Program-made: the position numbers and the translations under genes
The notes under the pieces: generated by a model
What the model saw: the letters and a program-made list of their open reading frames with translations, nothing else
The model's database searches: none
Told to the model about the DNA's origin: nothing
Assembly: GCA_030562195.1 (NCBI GenBank)
Contig: CM060202.1
Span: 11,408,001-11,472,000 of the forward strand
DNA: 64,000 nucleotides
Direction: 5' to 3'
From: Nipponacmea schrenckii
Taxonomy: Eukaryota; Mollusca; Gastropoda; Lottiidae
In this document: in pieces, positions 30,494 to 41,140 of the stretch
How positions within the stretch are numbered: the stretch's first letter is position 1
Layout: the number at the start of each line of letters is the position of its first letter

Positions 30494-30996
30494 ACGAAGT
30501 GCCCTTTCATTTGGTATGCGGAAACCATATCTTTGAGCAAGCCTTGACCCTTTCCTGAGCTAACCCTAATTTGCTTTCTGAAAATGGCAGTTAACCCCAG
30601 GATTAACCCTAGGGTTAACCCTAGCTAACCCCAAGTCCTAATCCTAAGTCTGCGTGGCCCTGTGGTTTGCGTTCTTGCCCGGCAACTTTGGGGTCGTGGG
30701 TTCGAATCCCAGTGAAAGAATTTTTGAAAATTCTTTTTTTTTTTCAAGTCTAGCACTGTCTTTCTATTAGTTTAAGTATACAAAACAGGTCAGTATAAAA
30801 CAGTAAGCCTGAAAAAAGCTAACCCTAATTGCCTTTGCCATATTTTAACCCACTATGAGCCACTCGCCAGAAGGGTATAACATGTTTTGGGGGCCATTTT
30901 AAGCTCCTGTGGTAATTTGTTCCCAGCGAATTTGTGTTGAGAAGATGAGCAACTAAGTGCCCTTTCATTTGTTACGCGGAAACCATATCTTTGAGC
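30494..30996 (+). repeat. tRNA-headed satellite array, block 1
   Basis: Just over one ~457-bp monomer, beginning at cgaagtgccctttcatttgg about 360 bp upstream of the GGT start codon. It ends at the LINE junction after atctttgagca. Contains telomere-like taaccctagggttaaccc, the tRNA-like head (B box GGTTCGAATCC at about 30699) and the T-run. Confidence 0.9.
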
Positions 30997-33900
30997 ATAT
31001 CCATAAGCATCGAATCAACACGCAAGGATGACGACGGACGAATAGTTAGAGTTGATTTTGTTTGCCAGGATCGTAAATTTTCAATATTTTCTGTGTACGC
31101 CCCTAATAATTCAGGTGAAAGAATTAAGTTTTTTAATGATCTCGATAATTACATAGATCCAGCTCGAGAAAATATGGTTACAGGTGATTTTAATGAAGTT
31201 TTCGAACATTATTTGGATAGGGCTAAGGGTATGACGACAAATATGGCCAGTTCTCTAGCACTAAATAACCTAGGCATTAGACACAACTTAGTAGATATGT
31301 TTAGACATAAGCATCCTATTAAGCGAGCATATACACGTACCGCAAATGTTCAAGGTCATATCAAAGTCAGTAGAATTGATCATATACTAATGAGTAGATC
31401 ACTTATATGTAATACTGTTAATTGTCAAATTATTTATACGTCATTATCTGATCATAATATTGTTAAATGTAAACTAGATCTTAGTAATTGTGATAGAGGG
31501 CCTGGTATATTTATCCTTAATAATCTGCATCTTAATGATGATAACTATTGCAAATTGATTAATGAACTTATAGATGTTGAAATTAATAATGAAATGTACA
31601 CTACAAATCCATTATTGTGGTGGGATAACCTCAAATATAAGGCCAAATCTATATCCCAAAGCTATTCTCGCAAAGTTGCTAAGGTTAAGAATGCTAGGAT
31701 TTACGGACTACAGAACAGATTACAAAGAGAGTATGCAAAGTTGGCTGTTAATCCCTCATATGACTTGAGCATTTTATATCAACTAGAGAATGAGTTGGAG
31801 CAATATGAACTAGAGGCCTGTAAGGGAGCTATTCTCCGTAGTAAGACTACATATGCAACAGAGGGTGACAAAAACACAAAGTTCTTTTTAAATTTAAAAA
31901 AATTTCGCCAGAATAAAAATTCTATAAGTGAAATTATAGATAGCAACGGTAATTTTTTTAGTGATTCTTCTTCTATTTTAAATCATTGTGCTGAATTTTA
32001 TTCTTGTCTTTACGCCAATCGAAATGTTGATAGTTCTCATGTTCAGGAAATGTCTGACCTCATAGACAAAAGACTGACGGAAAGTGAAAAAGACATGTGC
32101 GATGCGCCTATTACACTCAAAGAACTCACCGACTCTCTATTGTCTATGAGGAAAAGTAAAAGTCCGGTTATAGACGGACTGACTATAGAATTCTTTATTA
32201 AGTTTTGGGTCAAACTTGGTCCCATATATTTGAATATTATTAATATCATTTACGAAGATAAGCTACTCTCCAGATCTATGCGGAAAGGACTCTTGACACT
32301 AATTTATAAAGATAAGGGAGATAAGCGAGACATTAAAAATTTCAGACCCATATCACTTCTCCAAAACGATTATAAATTGCTGTCAAGAGTTATGTCAGCA
32401 AGACTTAGGATAGTAATATCCTCAATTGTGTCAATAGAGCAAACATGTGCAGTTCCGGGCAGAAGCATATTTGATAATATTGCATCACTCAGAGACATTG
32501 TTTCATATGCTGAGCAGGAGGACATCGAAGCTTATTTAGTAAGCTTGGACATGTATAAAGCATACGACATTTTAAATCACGATTACTTATTTAAATTACT
32601 TGAGATTTTTGGGGTTTTGGTAAATATTTCAGAGACTGGGTCCAAATACTGTATAGAGATATTATTAGTGCTGTAAAATGCAACGGGCATTTATCTAGCT
32701 TTTTCCCTATAAAGAGAGGTATACGACAAGGAGATCCAATGAGCTCAATGCTTTATGTGTTATGTGCAGAGCCCCTTAATAGACTTGTCAAGTTATCTCC
32801 CCTTAAAGGGATTAGTATAATATATAGTAATTTAACTTCTTTAATATTCCAATATGCAGACGATGTCACTCTTACACTTTCAAATTTAGAATCTGTTAAT
32901 CATTTATTTAAGTATTTAGAACCTTATAGTAATGCTTCAGGAGCTGTTATTAATACGAACAAATGTGAAATTTTACCCATTGGCAAGGCTAAAAACCAAA
33001 CTCTTGGTCTTGATATACCCGTAAAACAGGTCGATGTTGTTAAAATTCTCGGTGTGTACATAGGTACAGATTTCACTGTCTGCAACAATCTAAATTGGAA
33101 TCCAAAAATTCAGAAGATCCAGAGAATTTTAAATCTTTGGAAGAGTAGGCATTTAACCTTGATGGGTAAAATTAATGTAATTCAATCTTTATTATTTACT
33201 CAGCTTTATCATAATCTATCTGTTATTCACATGCCCGATGATGTACGCAAAACTTTAGTTAAATTAATGCTTGATTTCCTATGGAGCAATAAACCTCCTT
33301 TAATACAGTATCAAAGTATAATTAACTATAAATGTAATGGTGGCTTAAGCTTCCCAGATATTCAGTCTAAATCGTATGCATTTGCTCTAAAATGGCTAAA
33401 GAAGCTTGTAGATCCCAGCCAGAGTCATGTATGGAAGGCAACTTTTAATTATTTTGTGACTGAGCATGGCAACTCAAATGCTACAGACATTTTTAAATTG
33501 TATTTTTAAAATCTTTTTTAAGCAAGTTACCCCCCTTCTATCAGTTATTGTTTAATGGGTGGGATGTGTTAACGAGATCAAAGAGGCCTAACCCAGATAA
33601 CCTATATGATATTTCCATTCAGCCCCTATTTAATAATCCCTTTATTGTTAGTAAAAATAAAGTTCTTAAATGTGATTTATTTTCTAAGTGTGGTTTTAAT
33701 ACTGTTTATGATATAATTTATTATTACGGAATTTCAAGTTTTATTCCTTTAAATTCTATATTAGAAGATTGTGAAGTGTGTGAACCAAATCCAGCTTATG
33801 TTGAGAGAATGTTTGAAATGATCAAATCCTCTATACCCATTGAATGGAAGATTATAATAGAATCAGAGATATATTCTAAAAAGGCCGCCCCGATGCCCTA

Positions 33901-34600
33901 TCTTCCTCTCAATGATAAAAATTGTGGATTTGATAATTTCACAACAAAGTTCTTATATAGAGTACTAATAGAAAACAAGGTAGTTAAACCTACAGGTTTC
34001 TTATACTGGGAAAATCAATTACATATGGATTTGAAATGGACACTTGTATGTCAAAATGTAATAGACTCCTATAAAGATTGTAAAAATATAGATCTAGATT
34101 TCCGCATAATTCATAATATTGTATGGACAAATGTAAAATTAAATAAGATTGGCACAGTAAATAGTAACCTATGTCCAGTATGCCTAGAGGAGCCTGAAAC
34201 TTTAAACCACATGTTCCATGAATGTCTTGACCTGTCCCTGATAAATACACTTCTTCAGGAAATGTTATCTGAAATATTAAGTCGTCCTATTTTGTATGAA
34301 GACTTACTTTTGTTTATTTTATTTGGACCGCCTTCAAGATGTAAATCTCAACATTTTAAGTTATGTAATGTTATCCTTTCATGTGCTAGGAAAACTATAT
34401 ATTATAGAAGAAATAAATTAATTGATCAACCAAATGCAAATATGGATCTGATATATTTATTTAAGATAAGTTTGAGTCAAAATCTGTATTATATCAAGCA
34501 ATATTATGTTAATACTAATAAGGATTTTAGGAAAGATTTTATTTACCCTTCATTAATATTCTCGATAGAAATGGACGGGTCCATTGGCATTGATTTTTAA
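30991..34600 (+). pseudogene. LINE copy 1: ORF2 (APE endonuclease-reverse transcriptase), broken
   Basis: 5'-truncated ORF2 of a non-LTR retrotransposon. It starts inside the AP-endonuclease domain (VTGDFNEVFE near 31180; SRIDHILM; SLSDHNIVKC near 31445). The reverse transcriptase follows: KSPVIDGLT where GPDG is usual, NFRPISLLQNDYKLLSR, VSLDMYKAYD, IRQGDPMSSMLYVL, and the catalytic FQYADDVTL near 32852. The C-terminal cysteine motif is CPVCLEEPETLNHMFHEC. A 1-nt shift near 32610-32630 splits RT between frames. Further shifts in T-runs near 33500-33525 split the C-terminal part. The sequence resembles the L1/Tx1 group, members of which often insert at specific targets. No ORF1 is present. 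It is dead as it stands. Confidence 0.88.
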
Positions 34601-35070
34601 TTAGTACATGTATTACATTAAGTTGTCTCAAACAATGCATAATGACATACTCCCCCATTAGGAGTGTGTAATCTTTTGTCCTGTACAATATATTAAAGTG
34701 TCTTTTAATGTGCCTTTACTTTTTTCGACTTTCGTTTAAAGCCACATTTTGCAAGACAGCTTTAGATAAGAAGTAAAAGAGGTTTTTTTTTTTTGGTTTT
34801 TTTTTTTATTAGTATTTAGTTAGAATTGTAATAATTCATCATATTATCTTCTTTACATTAGTATAATGATGATGTCGCAGGTCTTTTTGTAAATATACAT
34901 CTCTTTTTACGCAAACTAAAATACTTTTCAAGTATAAACCTGTTTTTAACTTTGTAAATATCAGACCTGTCATAAATCTTCTATTGTATATTAATGGATG
35001 TTGTATTTAACTGTGTATTATGTGTTTGTGAATAAATACTTTAAAGAGAAAAAAAAAAAAAAAAAAAAAA
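30997..35070 (+). mobile_element. LINE family 1, copy 1 (5' truncated, poly(A))
   Basis: Runs from the satellite junction after atctttgagca to a 24-nt poly(A) at 35047-35070. Its 3' UTR (34601-35046) ends gaataaatactttaaagag. The flanking satellite resumes at tgcgttcttgcccgg, inside the tRNA-like head. About 140 nt of monomer between the two flanks is missing. Confidence 0.88.
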
Positions 35071-37422
35071 TGCGTTCTTGCCCGGCAACTTTGGGGTCGT
35101 GGGTTCGAATCCCAGTCAAAGAATTTTTGAAAATTCTTTTTTTTTTTCAAGTCTAGCACTGTCTTTTCTATTAGTTTAAGTATACAAAACAGGTCAGTAT
35201 AAAACAGTAAGCCTGAAAAAAGCTAACCCTAATTGCCTTTGCCATATTTTAACCCACTATGAGCCACTCGCCAGAAGGGTATAACATGTTTTGGGGGCCA
35301 TTTTAAGCTCCTGTGGTAATTTGTTCCCAGCGAATTTGTGTTGAGAAGATGAGCAACGAAGTGCCCTTTCATTTGGTATGCGGAAACCATATCTTTGAGC
35401 AAGCCTTGACCCTTTCCTGAGCTAACCCTAATTTGCTTTCTGAAAATGGCAGTTAACCCCAGGATTAACCCTAGGGTTAACCCTAGCTAACCCCAAGTCT
35501 TAATCCTAAGTCTGCGTGGCCCTGTGGTTTGCGTTCTTGCCCGGCAACTTTGCGGTCGTGGGTTCGAATCCCAGTGAAAGAATTTTTGAAAATTCTTTTT
35601 TTTTTCAAGTCTAGCACTGTCTTTCTATTAGTTTAAGTATACAAAACAGGTCAGTATAAAACAGTAAGCCTGAAAAAAGCTAACCCTAATTGCCTTTGCC
35701 ATATTTTAACCCACTATGAGCCACTCGCCAGAAGGGTATAACATGTTTTGGGGTCCATTTTAAGCTCCTGTGGCATTTTGTTCCCAGCGAATTTGTGTTG
35801 AGAAGATGAGCAACGAAGTGCCCTTTCATTTGGTATGCGGAAACCATATCTTTGAGCAAGCCTTGACCCTTTCCTGAGCTAACCCTAATTTGCTTTCTGA
35901 AAATGGCAGTTAACCCCAGGATTAACCCTAGGGTTAACCCTAGCTAACCCCAAGTCGTAACCCTAGGTCTGCGTGGCCCTATGGTCTGCGTTTTTGCTCG
36001 GCAACTTTGGGGTCGTGGGTTCGAATCCCAGTCAAAGAATTTTTGAAAATTCTTTTTTTTTTCAAGTCTAGCACTGTCTTTTCTATTAGTTTAAGTATAC
36101 AAAACAGGTCAGTATAAAAAAGTAAGCCTAAAAAAAGCTAACCCTAATTGCCTTTGTCATATTTTAACCCACTATGAGCCACTCGCCAAAAGGGTATAAC
36201 ATGTTTTGGGGTCCATTTTAAGCTCCTGAGGCATTTTGTTCCCAGCGAATTTGTGTTGAGAAGATGAGCAACGAAGTGCCCTTTCATTTGGTATGCGGAA
36301 ACCATATCTTTGAGCAAGCCTTGACCCTTTCCTGAGCTAACCCTAATTTGCTTTCTGAAAATGGCAGTTAACCCCAGGATTAACCCTAGGGTTAAGCCTA
36401 GCTAACCCCAAGTCGTAACCCTAGGTCTGCGTGGCCCTATGGTCTGCGTTTTTGCTCGGCAACTTTGGGGTCGTGGGTTCGAATCCCAGTCAAAGAATTT
36501 TTGAAAATTCTTTTTTTTTTCAAGTCTACCACGGTCTTTTCTATTAGTTTAAGTATACAAAACAGGTCAGTAAAAACAGTAAGCCTAAAAAAAGCTAACC
36601 CTAATTGCCTTTGTCATATTTTAACCCACTATGAGCCACTCGCCAAAAGGGTATAACATGTTTTGGGGTCCATTTTAAGCTCCTGAGGCATTTTGTTCGC
36701 AACGAATTTGTGTGGAGAAGATGCGAAACGAAGTGCCCTTTCATTTGGTATGCGGAAACCATATCTTTGAGCAAGCCTTGACCCTTTCCTGAGCTAACCC
36801 TAATTTGCTTTCTGAAAATGGCAGTTAACCCCAGGATTAACCCTAGGGTTAACCCTAGCTAACCCCAAGTCGTAACCCTAGGTCTGCGTGGCCCTATGGT
36901 CTGCGTTTTTGCTCGGCAACTTTGGGGTCGTGGGTTCGAATCCCAGTCAAAGAATTTTTGAAAATTCTTTTTTTTTTCAAGTCTAGCACTGTCTTTCTAT
37001 CTTTCTATTAGTTTAAGTGTACAAAACAGGTCTGTTTAAAAAAGTAAGCCTAAAAAAAGCTAACCCTAATTGCCTTTGTCATATTTTAACCCACTATGAG
37101 CCACTCGCCAAAAGGGTATAACATGTTTTGGGGTCCATTTTAAGCTCCTGAGGCAATTTGTTCCCAGCGAATTTGTGTTGAGAAGATGAGCAACGAAGTG
37201 CCCTTTCATTTGGTATGCGGAAACCATATCTTTGAGCAAGCCTTGACCCTTTCCTGAGCTAACCCTAATTTGCTTTCTGAAAATGGCAGTTAACCCCAGG
37301 ATTAACCCTAGGGTTAACCCTAGCTAACCCCAAGTCTTAATCCTAGGTCTGCGTGGCCCTATGGTCTGCGTTTTTGCTCGGCAACTTTGGGGTCGTGGGT
37401 TCGAATCCCAGTGAAAGAATTT
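35071..37422 (+). repeat. tRNA-headed satellite array, block 2
   Basis: About five monomers of ~457 bp, with B boxes near 35100, 35560, 36020, 36476, 36932 and 37399. Two diagnostic variant types mix: gcgttcttgcccgg with gccagaaggg, and gcgtttttgctcgg with gccaaaaggg. Monomer order matches block 42087-44430 (see findings). Confidence 0.9.
36428..36520 (+). promoter_or_regulatory. Representative Pol III-like unit of the satellite monomer
   Basis: One worked example of a unit found in nearly every monomer. The A box TGGCCCTATGG is at 36432-36442 (one mismatch to the tRNA consensus). A 33-nt spacer leads to the exact B box GGTTCGAATCC at 36476-36486. The short inverted gaattttt/aaaattc follows, then a T10 run at 36511-36520, which is a strong Pol III stop. 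The predicted RNA is about 90-100 nt. The region before the B box (gggtcgtgggttcgaatccca) resembles tRNA-Lys-type T-arms. Whether it is transcribed is unknown. Confidence 0.6.
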
Positions 37423-39220
37423 TTGATTTCCTATGGAGCAATAAACCTCCTTTAATACAGTATCAAAGTATAATTAACTATAAATGTAATGGTGGCTTAA
37501 GCTTCCCAGATATTCAGTCTAAATCGTATGCATTTGCTCTAAAATGGCTAAAGAAGCTTGTAGATCCCAGCCAGAGTCATGTATGGAAGGCAACTTTTAA
37601 TTATTTTGTGACTGAGCATGGCAACTCAAATGCTACAGACATTTTTAAATTGTATTTTTAAAATCTTTTTTAAGCAAGTTACCTCCCTTCTATCAGTTAT
37701 TGTTTAATGGGTGGGATGTGTTAACGAGATCAAAGAGGCCTAACCCAGATAACCTATATGATATTTCCATTCAGCCCCTATTTAATAATCCCTTTATTGT
37801 TAGTAATAATAAAGTTCTTAAATGTGATTTATTTTCTAAGTGTGGTTTTAATACTGTTTATGATATAATTTATTATTACGGAATTTCAAGTTTTATTCCT
37901 TTAAATTCTATATTAGAAGATTGTGAAGTGTGTGAACCAAATCCAGCTTATGTTGAGAGAATGTTTGAAATGATCAAATCCTCTATACCCATTGAATGGA
38001 AGATTATAATAGAATCAGAGATATATTCTAAAAAGGCCGCCCCGATGCCCTATCTTCCTCTCAATGATAAAAATTGTGGATTTGATAATTTCACAACAAA
38101 GTTCTTATATAGAGTACTAATAGAAAACAAGGTAGTTAAACCTACAGGTTTCTTATACTGGGAAAATCAATTACATATGGATTTGAAATGGACACTTGTA
38201 TGTCAAAATGTAATAGACTCCTATAAAGATTGTAAAAATATAGATCTAGATTTCCGCATAATTCATAATATTGTATGGACAAATGTAAAATTAAATAAGA
38301 TTGGCACAGTAAATAGTAACCTATGTCCAGTATGCCTAGAGGAGCCTGAAACTTTAAACCACATGTTCCATGAATGTCTTGACCTGTCCCTGATAAATAC
38401 ACTTCTTCAGGAAATGTTATCTGAAATATTAAGTCGTCCTATTTTGTATGAAGACTTACTTTTGTTTATTTTATTTGGACCGCCTTCAAGATGTAAATCT
38501 CAACATTTTAAGTTATGTAATGTTATCCTTTCATGTGCTAGGAAAACTATATATTATAGAAGAAATAAATTAATTGATCAACCAAATGCAAATATGGATC
38601 TGATATATTTATTTAAGATAAGTTTGAGTCAAAATCTGTATTATATCAAGCAATATTATGTTAATACTAATAAGGATTTTAGGAAAGATTTTATTTACCC
38701 TTCATTAATATTCTCGATAGAAATGGACGGGTCCATTGGCATTGATTTTTAATTAGTACATGTATTACATTAAGTTGTCTCAAACAATGCATAATGACAT
38801 ACTCCCCCATTAGGAGTGTGTAATCTTTTGTCCTGTACAATATATTAAAGTGTCTTTTAATGTGCCTTTACTTTTTTCGACTTTCGTTTAAAGCCACATT
38901 TTGCAAGACAGCTTTAGATAAGAAGTAAAAGAGGTTTTTTTTTTTTGGTTTTTTTTTTATTAGTATTTAGTTAGAATTGTAATAATTCATCATATTATCT
39001 TCTTTACATTAGTATAATGATGATGTCGCAGGTCTTTTTGTAAATATACATCTCTTTTTACGCAAACTAAAATACTTTTCAAGTATAAACCTGTTTTTAA
39101 CTTTGTAAATATCAGACCTGTCATAAATCATATTGTATATTAATGGATGTTGTATTTAACTGTGTATTATGTGTTTGTGAATAAATACTTTAAAGAGAAA
39201 AAAAAAAAAAAAAAAAAAAA
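37423..39220 (+). mobile_element. LINE family 1, copy 2 (strongly 5' truncated)
   Basis: Carries only the C-terminal ORF2 part and 3' UTR of copy 1, then a long poly(A). The 5' junction shows ttga microhomology between satellite (gaatttttga) and LINE (cttgatttcc). The sequence is almost identical to copy 1, including the same frame breaks. One amino-acid change (VSKNKV to VSNNKV) and a 2-3 bp difference in the 3' UTR are visible. The poly(A) again abuts tgcgttcttgcccgg. Confidence 0.9.
37700..38752 (+). pseudogene. C-terminal ORF2 fragment of LINE copy 2
   Basis: 350-codon frame nearly identical to 33548-34600, with the cysteine motif CPVCLEEPETLNHMFHEC. A preceding frame (37353-37661) is a chimera: satellite-encoded residues fused in frame to LINE ORF2, stopping at the shared frameshift. 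No endonuclease or RT core is present. Confidence 0.85.
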
Positions 39221-41057
39221 TGCGTTCTTGCCCGGCAACTTTGGGGTCGTGGGTTCGAATCCCAGTGAAAGAATTTTTGAAAATTCTTTTTTTTTTCAAG
39301 TCTAGCACTGTCTTTCTATTAGTTTAAGTATACAAAACAGGTCAGTATAAAACAGTAAGCCTGAAAAAAGCTAACCCTAATTGCCTTTGCCATATTTTAA
39401 CCCACTATGAGCCACTCGCCAGAAGGGTATAACATGTTTTGGGGGCCATTTTAAGCTCCTGTGGTAATTTGTTCCCAGCGAATTTGTGTTGAGAAGATGA
39501 GCAACGAAGTGCCCTTTCATTTGGTATGCGGAAACCATATCTTTGAGCAAGCCTTGACCCTTTCCTGAGCTAACCCTAATTTGCTTTCTGAAAATGGCAG
39601 TTAACCCCAGGATTAACCCTAGGGTTAAGCCTAGCTAACCCCAAGTCGTAACCCTAGGTCTGCGTGGCCCTATGGTCTGCGTTTTTGCTCGGCAACTTTG
39701 GGGTCGTGGGTTCGAATCCCAGTCAAAGAATTTTTGAAAATTCTTTTTTTTTTCAAGTCTAGCACTGTCTTTCTATTAGTTTAAGTATACAAAACAGGTC
39801 AGTATAAAACAGTAAGCCTGAAAAAAGCTAACCCTAATTGCCTTTGTCATATTTTAACCCACTATGAGCCACTCGCCAAAAGGGTATAACATGTTTTGGG
39901 GTCCATTTTAAGCTCCTGAGGCATTTTGTTCCCAGCGAATTTGTGTTGAGAAGATGAGCAACGAAGTGCCCTTTCATTTGGTATGCGGAAACCATATCTT
40001 TGAGCAAGCCTTGACCCTTTCCTGAGCTAACCCTAATTTGCTTTCTGAAAATGGCAGTTAACCCCAGGATTAACCCTAGGGTTAAGCCTAGCTAACCCCA
40101 AGTCTTAATCCTAAGTCTGCGTGGCCCTATGGTCTGCGTTTTTGCTCGGCAACTTTGGGGTCGTGGGTTCGAATCCCAGTCAAAGAATTTTTGAAAATTC
40201 TTTTTTTTTCAAGTCTAGCACTGTCTTTTCTATTAGTTTAAGTATACAAAACAGGTCAGTATAAAAAAGTAAGCCTGAAAAAAGCTAACCCTAATTGCCT
40301 TTGTCATATTTTAACCCACTATGAGCCACTCGCCAAAAGGGTATAACATGTTTTGGGGGCCATTTTAAGCTCCTGTGGTAATTTGTTCCCAGCGAATTTG
40401 TGTTGAGAAGATGAGCAACGAAGTGCCCTTTCATTTGGTATGCGGAAACCATATCTTTGAGCAAGCCTTGACCCTTTCCTGAGCTAACCCTAATTTGCTT
40501 TCTGAAAATGGCAGTTAACCCCAGGATTAACCCTAGGGTTAACCCTAGCTAACCCCAAGTCTTAATCCTAAGTCTGCGTGGCCCTGTGGTCTGCGTTTTT
40601 GCTCGGCAACTTTGGGGTCGTGGGTTCGAATCCCAGTGAAAGAATTTTTGAAAATTCTTTTTTTTTTCAAGTCTAGCACTGTCTTTCTATTAGTTTAAGT
40701 ATACAAAACAGGTCAGTATAAAACAGTAAGCCTGAAAAAAGCTAACCCTAATTGCCTTTGCCATATTTTAACCCACTATGAGCCACTCGCCAGAAGGGTA
40801 TAACATGTTTTGGGGGCCATTTTAAGCTCCTGTGGTAATTTGTTCCCAGCGAATTTGTGTTGAGAAGATGCGCAACGAAGTGCCCTTTCATTTGGTATGC
40901 GGAAACCATATCTCTGAGCAAGCCTTGACCCTGTCCTGAGCTAACCCTAATTTGCTTTCTTAAAATGGCAGTTAACCCCAGGATTAACCCTAGGGTTAAC
41001 CCTAGCTAACCCCAAGTCGTAACCCTAGGTCTGCGTGGCCCTGTGGTTTGCGTTCTT
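39221..41057 (+). repeat. tRNA-headed satellite array, block 3
   Basis: About four monomers (B boxes near 39251, 39710, 40166, 40623), ending at gtggtttgcgttctt where LINE copy 3 inserts. Confidence 0.9.
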
Positions 41058-41140
41058 ATTAATGGATGTTGTATTTAACTGTGTATTATGTGTTTGTGAA
41101 TAAATACTTTAAAGAGAAAAAAAAAAAAAAAAAAAAAAAA
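41058..41140 (+). mobile_element. LINE family 1, copy 3 (3' end only)
   Basis: Only the last ~60 bp of the LINE 3' UTR (attaatggatgttgtattta to ctttaaagag) plus a long poly(A). Flanks are gcgttctt on the left and gcgttttt on the right, an 8-nt target duplication with one difference, inside the tRNA-like head. Confidence 0.88.

Noticed and set aside
30650..30720. Functional tRNA gene at the satellite head
   Set aside because: A and B boxes and a T-arm-like segment are present, but I could not form a proper acceptor stem or anticodon stem, and the unit is tandemly repeated dozens of times. Called tRNA-derived instead.
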